Positions 1 to 5,638 of a stretch of 7,594 nucleotides of DNA are shown piece by piece; the first letter of the stretch is position 1; each line of letters starts with the position of its first letter. The position numbers and the translations under genes were made by a program. The notes under the pieces were generated by a model. It was not told where the DNA came from and did not search any database. It saw nothing but the letters and a program-made list of their open reading frames with translations. Source of the DNA: REEB509 sp049314555 (GTDB lineage Bacteria > Pseudomonadota > Alphaproteobacteria > Caulobacterales > Aquidulcibacteraceae); NCBI GenBank assembly GCA_049314555.1, contig JBMOEW010000070.1, positions 1 to 7,594 of the forward strand, written 5' to 3'.

Positions 1-195
1 CCTGAAAATGATGACCAAAATGGAAGAGCCGGACAACTACCCTGACAGAGAGGGCATGGCGGCCAGCGCTGGAACAATTTGCCGGGCGGCACGTGCAAGG
101 CATCGTGCGCGGCCAGTCGATCTCTTGGGGCCTCTGGCGCGGACGGACAGTGGGCCTGCCGCCGATGTAACATGGCGATTTGGAAAGCAGCGATT
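1..195. other. unassigned segment beyond the DUF262 gene end
   Basis: No gene can be assigned here. One plus-strand frame is open from about position 15 to a TAA at 168-170 and reads plausibly near its end (residues such as LEQFAGRHVQGIVRGQ and WGLWRGR), so it could be the degraded C-terminus of an unknown protein. It has no start codon with a ribosome-binding site in the window and I do not recognise it. A second open frame from position 8 is arginine- and alanine-rich and looks like chance reading. No convincing terminator hairpin is visible for the minus-strand gene ending at 196. Confidence 0.25.
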
Positions 196-1938
196 CTAGC
201 TGACCAACACCCCATCCGCGCGCACCAGAAGGAAGTCTTTCAATCTTTCGCGTATCAGCAACTTCCTCGCTTCCACGAACGCCTCGAAAGAGTCGATCGT
301 CCAGAGTTTTTGGTCTGTCGGGATGAGGTGAGCCTCAAGGTACTTGGCCGACTTGTCGGCAAACCACTCTTGAGGAGACGTGTCATTTTTCTGAGTAAAC
401 CCATTCTCGAAAGCTGTGAGCAGCATGCAGTTCGCTAACTGATCTCGCTCAGGCTTCTTGTACTTCATCAGCGTGTTTCTGCCACTTTCCGGATTTCTCA
501 TCCGAACTCGCTTCAATTCCGACTGCGGGAAGATGTGATCAACTTGCGGCATGTTCCCATCAAACAGGGGTGAATAATTGAAATCCCGGTAAAGCAGATT
601 GAAGATCAGATGAACGCTCTTTGAACCGTACCCTTGCTCCCACAATCGTTCTTCAGAAAGCTCGACCGACTTCCCTCGGTTTCGGATAAACTCCAATACC
701 TCTGTCGCGACGAAGCTTGGTTGTTTGCGAAGATGCTCAACGATATCGTCGATCAGCTGGTCAGGAGAACTATTGAAGGTGCCCGACAGCGACGTTCGCA
801 AAATGTAGGTGCCAAGGTCTTTCGTTCCGGGCCACAGCGCCTTGTTATGAAATCGAAAGTATATCAGCGGCATAAGCACATTGTAGGACGGAAGGGCTTT
901 GTCGCATCGAATATATGTTTCAGACTGAAGCCGGTCGGCGACATCCTTTATGCTCTCGGATATTTTAGCCCACATCTCTTCGATTTCTTCTCGTACCCCA
1001 TGATGGCGAAATTTATTCACCTCGTATCGAGCACCTCGATCTAGAATTACTAGGCAAGCTTTGAGGACGAAATCCCGGTCAAAGGCGAAGCCGGAGCGGT
1101 TCAGATCTTCGAGAAGCGATTCCATCGCCTCATTGGATTGATCCCAACTCGCGCTGAGCAATGAGAAGAGAAGGTCGGATTTGCCGAGAATGGTGCCGCC
1201 GGAGTTGGCGCGGATGAACACCTCCACAACATCGTCTTCCGAATAGAGGTCGGCGTTCTCGATGCTATCGAGCTCCTGGTAGACGATGCCCTCGTCCGAG
1301 TGAAATGTCTTAAATGCTTGGCCCAAGATCGCGCTCACCTTCGAGCGCATCGCGTCATCCAGCTCTAGCGGGCAGTCCCGAAGCAGTTTCTGAGCTTCAG
1401 TCACGGGATCACGCGTGCTGAAAACTATGTCCTTGAACTTCACCCAATAAGCGCGCGCGCGCCCCTTTCGGAACTGAAGAGGTATTCGATCGAAATCGTC
1501 TTCGGCATTAGCCCTGAAGGCGAATTGATACTTGATATCCTCCGGCGCAGATGCCTCGCCGCTGAGCATGTTCAAGTAGAGTTCTTTGCCCTCGTAACTT
1601 CCGCAGAGGCCGATGAATAGGCTTTGCAGCCTCTGCTGTCCGTCAAGGACAAGCCCCTTCTTGGCAGCATTAATGGGTACAAAAAAATGACTGAGTTGAG
1701 CAGAATGGGTTGCACGGTAATTGTCTATGAACTTTCGACATTTCACTTCCGCTTTGGTCTTCCAAACAAGAAGCGTACTGATCGGGTACTCGCGCATTAT
1801 TGAGTCAAAAAGTCGGCATGTTTGATCTTCGGTCCAGACAAACGGGCGCTGAATGTTGGGTAGCCAAAAGCCACCGTCTTCCTCGGCGTTGTTTAGGACC
1901 TTCACAATTTTTCTGAGCGATTGCTTCGAAACCCTCAT
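196..1938 (-). CDS. DUF262 / HNH (GmrSD-like) putative restriction nuclease
   Basis: A 580-residue protein with two modules. The N-terminal half is a DUF262 (GmrSD N-terminal, ParB/Srx-like) domain: LPNIQRPFVW at 26-35, the signature DGQQRLQSL at 99-107, and FIRANSGGTILGKSDLL at 241-257. The C-terminal part has VDHIFPQSEL at 466-475 followed by a conserved Asn in RDQLANCMLL (503), the pattern of DUF1524/HNH nucleases. In GmrSD and SspE this pairing couples nucleotide hydrolysis to cleavage of modified DNA, so a phage-defence role is inferred. The frame stays open upstream to 2307, but the ATG at 1938 is preceded by AAGGGG and begins the family-like sequence; the upstream translation looks non-coding. 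The gene stands alone, with no methyltransferase or dnd/ssp partner in view, and is less GC-rich than its neighbours, suggesting transfer. The target modification is unknown. Confidence 0.88.
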   Translation of the reverse strand: MRVSKQSLRKIVKVLNNAEEDGGFWLPNIQRPFVWTEDQTCRLFDSIMREYPISTLLVWKTKAEVKCRKFIDNYRATHSAQLSHFFVPINAAKKGLVLDGQQRLQSLFIGLCGSYEGKELYLNMLSGEASAPEDIKYQFAFRANAEDDFDRIPLQFRKGRARAYWVKFKDIVFSTRDPVTEAQKLLRDCPLELDDAMRSKVSAILGQAFKTFHSDEGIVYQELDSIENADLYSEDDVVEVFIRANSGGTILGKSDLLFSLLSASWDQSNEAMESLLEDLNRSGFAFDRDFVLKACLVILDRGARYEVNKFRHHGVREEIEEMWAKISESIKDVADRLQSETYIRCDKALPSYNVLMPLIYFRFHNKALWPGTKDLGTYILRTSLSGTFNSSPDQLIDDIVEHLRKQPSFVATEVLEFIRNRGKSVELSEERLWEQGYGSKSVHLIFNLLYRDFNYSPLFDGNMPQVDHIFPQSELKRVRMRNPESGRNTLMKYKKPERDQLANCMLLTAFENGFTQKNDTSPQEWFADKSAKYLEAHLIPTDQKLWTIDSFEAFVEARKLLIRERLKDFLLVRADGVLVS

Positions 1939-2293
1939 TGCCACCCCTTGTCCAAAATGCCGCGAATTGCCCCTCAACGTATGCGCGAGTTGAACCACCA
2001 GCAACGAGCGAAAAAGAGCCCCAACTTGAAGGCGGCGCTGTGGGGCACCGGGAGGTAGCTTTGCTTCGCTCAATCCGACCGGCGGGTGAGAGTGAGCCGA
2101 ATTGCAGGGCGCACCCAGCCCGTTGGACAAGGAAAGCGCCACGGCGTAAGGCCTAAAATGCGCGGAGCCAGCGCACCAACCTGATCGTGGTGTTCCGATT
2201 GCCGAGGAACCATATCGAACCCGACGGGTGCACGTGGTCGTCTCTTCGATTCCCTGCGCTCCGATGAGCGACGAAATCGGATTGCGCCCTTGG

Positions 2294-2320
2294 GTTCGAG
2301 TCCGCAAATGGAACTCGAAC
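2294..2320. repeat. 8-bp inverted repeat GTTCGAGT / ACTCGAAC
   Basis: Perfect 8-bp arms (2294-2301 and 2313-2320) separated by 11 bases, lying just beyond the stop codon of the left PIN toxin. It could act as a transcript-end hairpin, but no T-tract follows. The arm resembles the T-loop of tRNA genes (GTTCGAGTCC), although the flanks do not form a T-stem. Confidence 0.5.
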
Positions 2321-2327
2321 TCCGCCC
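2313..2327. repeat. direct repeat, left copy (ACTCGAACTCCGCCC)
   Basis: Fifteen bases identical to those at 3085-3099, in the same orientation. The two copies bracket the left FitA/PIN pair and its candidate operator almost exactly. The left copy ends one base before the toxin's stop codon on the plus-strand coordinate. Confidence 0.6.
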
Positions 2328-2328
2328 C

Positions 2329-2745
2329 TCACGACCAAGGATCAGCGACGCTGATCGGCAGGCCAGCGAAATCGGCGACGTTGCGCGTGGCAAAACTTGC
2401 CCCGTTTGCCATGGCGATACCGGCGATCATCATGTCGGACGGCGAACTGCCGAGACCCAGACTCTCCCTCAAGGCGCGAAACTCGCCCGCGAGTCGCCCG
2501 GCCTGTTCGTCCAGGCCCAGTACAGGCAATGCCGGCGGCCCCAGGATCAACGCATCGTACCGTTCCATGAGGTCTGAACGGCGCTTGCCATCAGGCAGTC
2601 TGGCAAGACCAAACACGACCTCTGAAAGGGTGACTGCACTTGTCGCGAGGGGCGTTGCACCTATGCCTTCAAGCCAGGCCCGCACCTTGGGATCAGGAAC
2701 CGGCCGCATGAGCTCCGACACCACATTAGTATCGAGCAGGATCAT
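2329..2745 (-). CDS. vapC: PIN-domain toxin, FitB/VapC type (left pair)
   Basis: A 138-residue PIN-domain protein, normal length for FitB/VapC ribonuclease toxins, which cleave RNA with acidic residues holding Mg2+ and are neutralised by the paired antitoxin. The expected residues are present: Asp5 in LLDTNVVSELMR, Glu42 in TLSEVVFGLARL, Asp104 in SPSDMMIAGIA, and the ATRNVADF block (Asn122, Asp125) before the typical C-terminal ADPW. The ATG overlaps the antitoxin's TGA (ATGA), the usual translational coupling for this family. It is clearly paralogous to the toxin at 6243-6665, which starts with nearly the same sequence. The catalytic set is complete, so I infer an active toxin; its RNA target cannot be read from sequence. 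Confidence 0.92.
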   Translation of the reverse strand: MILLDTNVVSELMRPVPDPKVRAWLEGIGATPLATSAVTLSEVVFGLARLPDGKRRSDLMERYDALILGPPALPVLGLDEQAGRLAGEFRALRESLGLGSSPSDMMIAGIAMANGASFATRNVADFAGLPISVADPWS

Positions 2746-2990
2746 TCGTCTGGGTCGAATGTCGGCGGCGTCCGGTCAGCCGAACGCGAAGGCAGAACGA
2801 GGTCGACGCCCTTCGCGCTAGCAAAAAGCGCGCGGGAGCGTGACCACAGGTCGGCGGCTGTTGCACCGGCCACCGTCGCGCGCAGGATCGCGCGCGCTTC
2901 CTCCTCCATGGAACGCCCATTCTGCGCTGCACGGACGCGCAAGCGCTCTTTGGTGTCCTCTTCCAGGTTCCGGATCGTCAGGCTGGCCAT
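2742..2990 (-). CDS. FitA-like ribbon-helix-helix antitoxin (left pair)
   Basis: An 82-residue antitoxin. Residues 3-40 form a ribbon-helix-helix DNA-binding domain (SLTIRNLEED, then helices through RLRVRAAQNGRSMEEEARAIL). The C-terminal half, ending in Asp/Glu, is the expected toxin-binding tail. FitA-type proteins bind the PIN toxin as a hetero-octamer and repress their own operon through a palindromic operator. I chose the ATG giving MASLTIRN because family members start this way; an in-frame ATG six codons upstream (3008) is possible and neither has a clear Shine-Dalgarno. It overlaps the toxin gene by four bases and is near-identical in its first 38 residues to the antitoxin at 5998-6246. 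Confidence 0.9.
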   Translation of the reverse strand: MASLTIRNLEEDTKERLRVRAAQNGRSMEEEARAILRATVAGATAADLWSRSRALFASAKGVDLVLPSRSADRTPPTFDPDE

Positions 2991-3016
2991 CAGCAGACCG
3001 TACGGCATGATGGCGT

Positions 3017-3033
3017 TGATTGCAACGCAATCA
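3017..3033. promoter_or_regulatory. candidate operator of the left FitA/PIN pair
   Basis: A perfect inverted repeat, TGATTGC / GCAATCA with a 3-base centre, lies just upstream of both possible antitoxin starts. Self-repression from such a palindrome is usual for FitA-type antitoxins, so autoregulation is inferred. No good -35/-10 pair could be matched around it. Confidence 0.55.
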
Positions 3034-3084
3034 TTTTTCGTGTGTGTCCGTATCCTTCGCCGCCCGTTTCAAGTCGCCCTCGGG

Positions 3085-3099
3085 ACTCGAACTCCGCCC
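3085..3099. repeat. direct repeat, right copy (ACTCGAACTCCGCCC)
   Basis: Second copy of the 15-base sequence at 2313-2327. A shorter related stretch, GGACTCGAAC, follows at 3106-3115. The copy lies upstream of the left pair's operator, so the whole toxin-antitoxin unit sits between the two repeats. Confidence 0.6.
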
Positions 3100-3142
3100 A
3101 AACACGGACTCGAACTTCTCAGCACCGGCTTGACCCGGGCGA

Positions 3143-3175
3143 GGTACTAAGTTTAGTACTGAGTCGTGGTACTAA
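3143..3175. repeat. triple GTACTAA motif (inverted plus direct)
   Basis: GTACTAA at 3144-3150 faces its reverse complement TTAGTAC at 3153-3159 across two bases, forming a near-palindrome. GGTACTAA occurs again at 3168-3175, 25 bases after the first. The cluster sits in an AT-richer non-coding stretch between the toxin-antitoxin unit and the integrase. It could be a repressor operator or an arm-type site for the integrase or an excisionase; which one cannot be told from sequence. Confidence 0.5.
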
Positions 3176-3234
3176 ATCGACCGATATGGCGAACAAGAAA
3201 CGCTTTAAAATCAACATTCCGCCCTGTGGATAAC

Positions 3235-3256
3235 TCAAATCCTCTTCTGGGCACCA
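3235..3256 (+). other. tRNA 3'-end fragment, candidate attachment (att) core
   Basis: The stretch reads like the 3' end of a bacterial tRNA-Leu gene: a T-loop-like TCAAATCC followed by CTCTTCTGGGCACCA, that is 3' T-stem, acceptor strand TTCTGGGC and ACCA. Upstream bases do not supply the matching acceptor strand (GCCCAGA) or the rest of a tRNA, so this is a fragment, not a gene. Integrases of the P4 family commonly recombine into tRNA 3' ends, leaving such a copy at the element edge next to int, and the integrase gene starts about 200 bases downstream in the same orientation. I infer an att site; the tRNA identity is from memory of tRNA-Leu ends. Confidence 0.55.
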
Positions 3257-3265
3257 TTTGTTCTA

Positions 3266-3318
3266 TTTCCACCAATTTCCGGAATGCCGCGGAACTCCTC
3301 GGAAAGCGTTGGTGGAAA
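3266..3318. repeat. 10-bp inverted repeat upstream of int
   Basis: TTTCCACCAA (3266-3275) and TTGGTGGAAA (3309-3318) are perfect inverted copies around a 33-base centre. The position, ten bases past the tRNA-like fragment and before int, suits binding sites for an integrase or excisionase. The spacer is long for a simple terminator and no T-tract follows. Function is inferred from position only. Confidence 0.5.
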
Positions 3319-3405
3319 AGGATTTTTCGAGCGGAACGCGGCGAAAAATCTCGGAAGCTCCGGGCATCGGGCTGACAGTACAAATTTTTGAAAATCTGTC
3401 TTGAT

Positions 3406-3415
3406 CCTGTACAGG
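3406..3415. promoter_or_regulatory. palindrome CCTGTACAGG in the int leader
   Basis: A perfect 10-base palindrome about 45 bases upstream of the integrase ATG. A TTGAAA at 3388-3393 could be a -35 element, but no convincing -10 follows. It could be a regulator binding site; a chance palindrome is also possible. Confidence 0.25.
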
Positions 3416-3459
3416 CGCGGCCAGCGATACCGCCAAAAGCGCCTCAGGATACTGCCGTG

Positions 3460-4730
3460 ATGCTCACAGACTACATCGTCGAACACGCCAAGCCGGGCCC
3501 AAGGCGATCCGCCTCTCCGACAGCCGCGGCCTCTATCTCGCCGTCCTGCCGAGCGGTTCAAAGCTCTGGCGGCTCGATTTCCGCTTCGACGGACGCCGCC
3601 TGACCGCATCTTTCGGCCCTTACCCTGACATCAGCCTTGAGGTCGCGCGCCATGCCAATGCCCGCGCCCGAACGATGATCCGCGCCGGCGTGAACCCGAT
3701 CACCGAAAAGCGCGTGGCGTTGCAGACAGCCAAGGTCGCCCGCGCCACCACGTTTGGCCTGGTCGCCGATGAGCTCTTGGAAAAGCTGGCGCGGGAGGAG
3801 AAGGCGCCCGCGACCGTCGACAAGCGCGCCTGGCTGTTGAAGGAGCTCGCCGCGCCCCTGGCGGATCGGCCCGTCAATGCCATCACGCCGGTCGAAATCC
3901 TCTCTGTGCTGCGGGACGTGGAAGGCAAAGGCCATCTCGAAACCGCGCGGCGCCTGCGCGCCTCCATCGGACAGGTGATGCGCCTCGCCATCGCCACCGG
4001 CCGCGCCACCAGCGATCCCACGCCTGCGCTGCGCGGCGCGATCGCGGCGCCCAAAACCACGCACCGCGCCGCCATCACCGACAAGACCGGCGCCCGCCGC
4101 CTGATGCAGGCGATCGACGGCTACAACCGCCCCATTGTGAAGGCGGCAATGCAGGTGATGGCCTATTGCTTCCCGCGCCCTGGTGAGTGCCGCATGGCAC
4201 GCTGGCCGGAGGTCGATCTTGATGCGGCCGTGTGGATCATCCCCGCCGCACGCACGAAGATGCGCCGCGAACACCGCATTCCGCTCTCCCGTCAAGCCGT
4301 CGCAGCATTCCGCACCTTGCATCGTTATTCCGGCCACTGGAACGACCTGTGCATTCCCGGCCAGCGCAGCCACACCCGCCCGATCAGCGAAAACACGATC
4401 TGCGTCGCGTTGCGCTCTCTTGGCTTCGCATCAGAGGAAATGAGCGCCCACGGCTTCCACGCGCTTGCGTCAACCCTGCTGCACGAAAACTCGAAATTCT
4501 CCTCCGGCGCCATCGAACGCGCTCTGGCCCACCAGGACCCCAACGCCATCCGCCGCGCCTACGCCCGCGGCGAACACTGGGATGAGCGCGTGCAGCTGAT
4601 GCAGTGGTGGGCGGATTATCTCGATGCGCTGCGCGATGCGGGGGAAGTGAAGCCGCCAGCGGTGCCAACTGCGTCAACCGTGGGCGCATTCCAGGCGAGC
4701 ATGCGGATCGTCAATGTGAAGTATGGGTGA
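3460..4730 (+). pseudogene. int: P4-family tyrosine integrase, frame-disrupted
   Basis: Read across the frame break this is a 423-residue site-specific recombinase, normal for P4-type integrases. The N-terminal DUF4102 arm-binding domain is recognisable (KPGP then KAIRLSDSRGLYLAVLPSG), followed by a core-binding domain and the catalytic domain. In the 351-residue frame beginning at 3675, box I Arg168 (FPRPGECR), Lys195 (ARTKMRREHRIPLS), His259, His286 (ALAHQDPN) and the nucleophile Tyr296 (RRAYAR) are present. The box-II Arg of HGFR is replaced by His262 (HGFH, codon CAC at 4458-4460). The ATG at 3460 has AGGA nine bases upstream. The first 14 codons are one frame off from the rest at 3495-3501. 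A product starting at 3675 would lack the arm-binding domain. It lies downstream of the tRNA-like fragment, and its stop is ten bases from the convergent vapC stop. I infer an inactive island integrase. Confidence 0.85.
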
Positions 4731-4740
4731 GCGCGCCGCT

Positions 4741-5151
4741 TCACCAAACCAGCAGCTTCAAGTTGGGAATGTCTGCGTAGTCGGGGCCGTTCATGGTCAC
4801 AAGGGTCGAGCGATGGACGAGCGCCTGCGCTGCGATCATCCGGTCAAGCAGCTTACGCCGCGAATAGCCGGCATGTCCGACACGCGAATAGCCGGCATGT
4901 CCGACAATAGCTCCATAGGCGTCCGCTGCCGCGTCATCGAAGGCGAGCGCCGGGATCGCCTTCAAGATCACGTCAAGGCGCGCGCGCCGAACGGACGCCT
5001 GTGCGGGAACGCGGTAGACGCCACCTTCCAACTCAACCCGCGTTACAATCGACATGAGGACGGCATCGTCGAGTGCGCCAATCTTGGCGGTCACGTCCGC
5101 GTTTCCATCCCGGAGATGGATCGCGACATCCGTGTCGATCAGATACGCCAA
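4741..5151 (-). CDS. vapC: VapC-family PIN-domain toxin (middle pair)
   Basis: A 136-residue PIN-domain ribonuclease toxin. The acidic centre is visible: Asp6 and Asp8 in YLIDTDVAIHLRDG, Glu40 in SIVTRVELEGG, Asp103 in LLDRMIAAQAL, and the VTMNGPDY block (Asn121, Asp124) near the C-terminus. It follows vapB by two bases. The start is TTG, not ATG: the second codon onwards gives AYLIDTDV as in relatives, and GGAAGG lies nine bases upstream. Residues 83-98 are VGHAGYSR twice over, just before the helix carrying Asp103; relatives that I recall have this stretch once, so this looks like a recent in-frame expansion. It may alter or abolish activity. The gene converges on the integrase. Confidence 0.9.
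   Translation of the reverse strand: MAYLIDTDVAIHLRDGNADVTAKIGALDDAVLMSIVTRVELEGGVYRVPAQASVRRARLDVILKAIPALAFDDAAADAYGAIVGHAGYSRVGHAGYSRRKLLDRMIAAQALVHRSTLVTMNGPDYADIPNLKLLVW
4859..4906. repeat. perfect 24-bp tandem duplication inside vapC
   Basis: Two identical 24-base units abut (4859-4882 and 4883-4906). Being eight codons long, the duplication keeps the toxin's frame and doubles the residues VGHAGYSR. Complete identity suggests a recent slippage event, or an assembly error at a short repeat. Confidence 0.9.
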
Positions 5152-5153
5152 CC

Positions 5154-5393
5154 CTAAAGGCCTTCCCGCTCGGGAAGCTCTTCGTCGTCACGCCGTTCAA
5201 TACTCGGCGGCGCTGGCAACGCCCGGAGACGGTCGACCATTTCCGCAATCGACATTTCGGCGGGATAGATCGTCATCACGTCGCCTGAGCGAACAATGAC
5301 GAGTTCCACGTCATCACCGAAGGCGACGTCCTTGGGGAGCCGGACGGCCTCGCTGTTGCCGCTTCTAAAGGTTCTGGTACGGGCGATGGTCAT
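5154..5393 (-). CDS. vapB: VapB antitoxin, AbrB/SpoVT type (middle pair)
   Basis: A 79-residue antitoxin with a swapped-hairpin AbrB DNA-binding domain in its first half: RTFRSGNSEAVRLPKDVAFG at residues 7-26, the diagnostic pattern, then VELVIVRSGDVMTIYP. The acidic C-terminal tail (RRDDEELPEREGL) is expected to thread into the PIN toxin's active site. The start at 5393 is chosen because the family begins there; GGTGA lies a few bases upstream, and longer in-frame readings into the leader would run over the promoter. The toxin start lies two bases beyond its TAG. Its operon is probably self-repressed through the palindrome in the promoter. Confidence 0.9.
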   Translation of the reverse strand: MTIARTRTFRSGNSEAVRLPKDVAFGDDVELVIVRSGDVMTIYPAEMSIAEMVDRLRALPAPPSIERRDDEELPEREGL

Positions 5394-5413
5394 CGGTTCA
5401 CCATAGGTCACGG

Positions 5414-5427
5414 ATATACGTGTATAT
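5414..5427. promoter_or_regulatory. candidate VapB operator (ATATAC-GT-GTATAT)
   Basis: A perfect inverted repeat with 6-base arms and a 2-base centre. It overlaps the proposed -10 element of the vapBC promoter, where VapB or the VapBC complex would block transcription. AbrB-type VapB proteins are known to bind AT-rich palindromes of this kind; the assignment here is inferred from position and symmetry. Confidence 0.6.
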
Positions 5428-5449
5428 ACTCTCGCGCCGCCCGGTTCAA
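5421..5449 (-). promoter_or_regulatory. vapBC promoter
   Basis: On the minus strand TTGAAC (5444-5449) and TATACA (5421-5426) are separated by exactly 17 bases, close to a sigma-70 pattern. They lie about 30-55 bases upstream of the vapB ATG. The -10 falls inside the palindromic operator. Confidence 0.55.
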
Positions 5450-5515
5450 GCGCCGTTTCCGCGTTTGCTTGCGTATGACCGTTTAGCTCCTGTCCGCCGC
5501 GGCGATCACGAATAG

Positions 5516-5638
5516 TGGACGCTTGCCGGACGCTTCGTCGCAAAGCCACGAGCGATGGCCAATAAAGCCGCCCGGATCGTTTGGGCCGTGCTGACGCCTG
5601 GTGAGGACTTCAGACAGCGCGCCCTCGTCGTGGCCTAA
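5516..5638 (+). pseudogene. IS110-family transposase C-terminal remnant
   Basis: Between an in-frame TAG just upstream and a TAA lies a short open frame whose translation includes AMANKAARIVWAVLTPGEDF. This matches the conserved C-terminal end of IS110-family transposases (the ANK-ARI-WA motif). Nothing upstream continues the gene: the preceding bases are the vapBC promoter region, so only the last 30 or so residues survive. The bases after the stop, to about 5790, may be the element's non-coding right end. It is too short to be functional. The call rests on one motif recalled from the family. Confidence 0.55.

Larger units (their letters stand above)
1939..2328. other. non-coding interval upstream of the DUF262 gene
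   Basis: This 390-base interval separates the start of the DUF262 gene from the stop codon of the left PIN toxin. It must hold the promoter of the DUF262 gene, but I see no clear -35/-10 pair. Open frames crossing it on both strands are arginine-, serine- and proline-rich and show no family resemblance. Its right end holds an inverted repeat containing a T-loop-like GTTCGAGT sequence. No RNA gene could be folded here by eye. Confidence 0.45.

Noticed and set aside
2035..2050. Hairpin GCCCCA...TGGGGC near the middle of the left intergenic region as a terminator
   Set aside because: The stem is only six pairs with a long loop and no T-run, and it lies between two minus-strand genes where its role is unclear.
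1939..2307. In-frame upstream extension of the DUF262 frame to 703 residues
   Set aside because: The extra 123 residues are Arg/Ser/Pro-rich with no family resemblance, and the ATG at 1938 has a Shine-Dalgarno and a family-like start.
2285..2325. Possible tRNA from the GGTTCGAGTCC T-loop-like sequence
   Set aside because: The flanking bases do not form a 5-bp T-stem and no acceptor or anticodon arm can be matched on either strand.
3081..3120. Reverse-strand T-loop-like sequences (GGACTCGAAC) as a minus-strand tRNA
   Set aside because: The T-stem pairs fail at several positions and no cloverleaf can be drawn.
3225..3233. TGTGGATAA, a perfect match to a DnaA box, in an AT-richer stretch
   Set aside because: Only one box is present and no replication gene, further boxes or iterons accompany it. 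It abuts the tRNA-like fragment, so an origin is not supported.
3153..3609. Minus-strand open frames of 76 and 124 codons opposite the int leader
   Set aside because: They read through the tRNA-like fragment, the repeats and the antisense of int, have no good start signals, and show no recognisable domain.
3558..4373. A 271-codon minus-strand open frame opposite int
   Set aside because: It is a GC-rich antisense shadow of the integrase, whose frame carries clear family motifs; the antisense translation is Gly/Arg/Ala-rich without a domain.
4859..4906. Start of a CRISPR-like or minisatellite array
   Set aside because: There are only two abutting copies without spacers and they are inside a coding frame; it is a simple tandem duplication.
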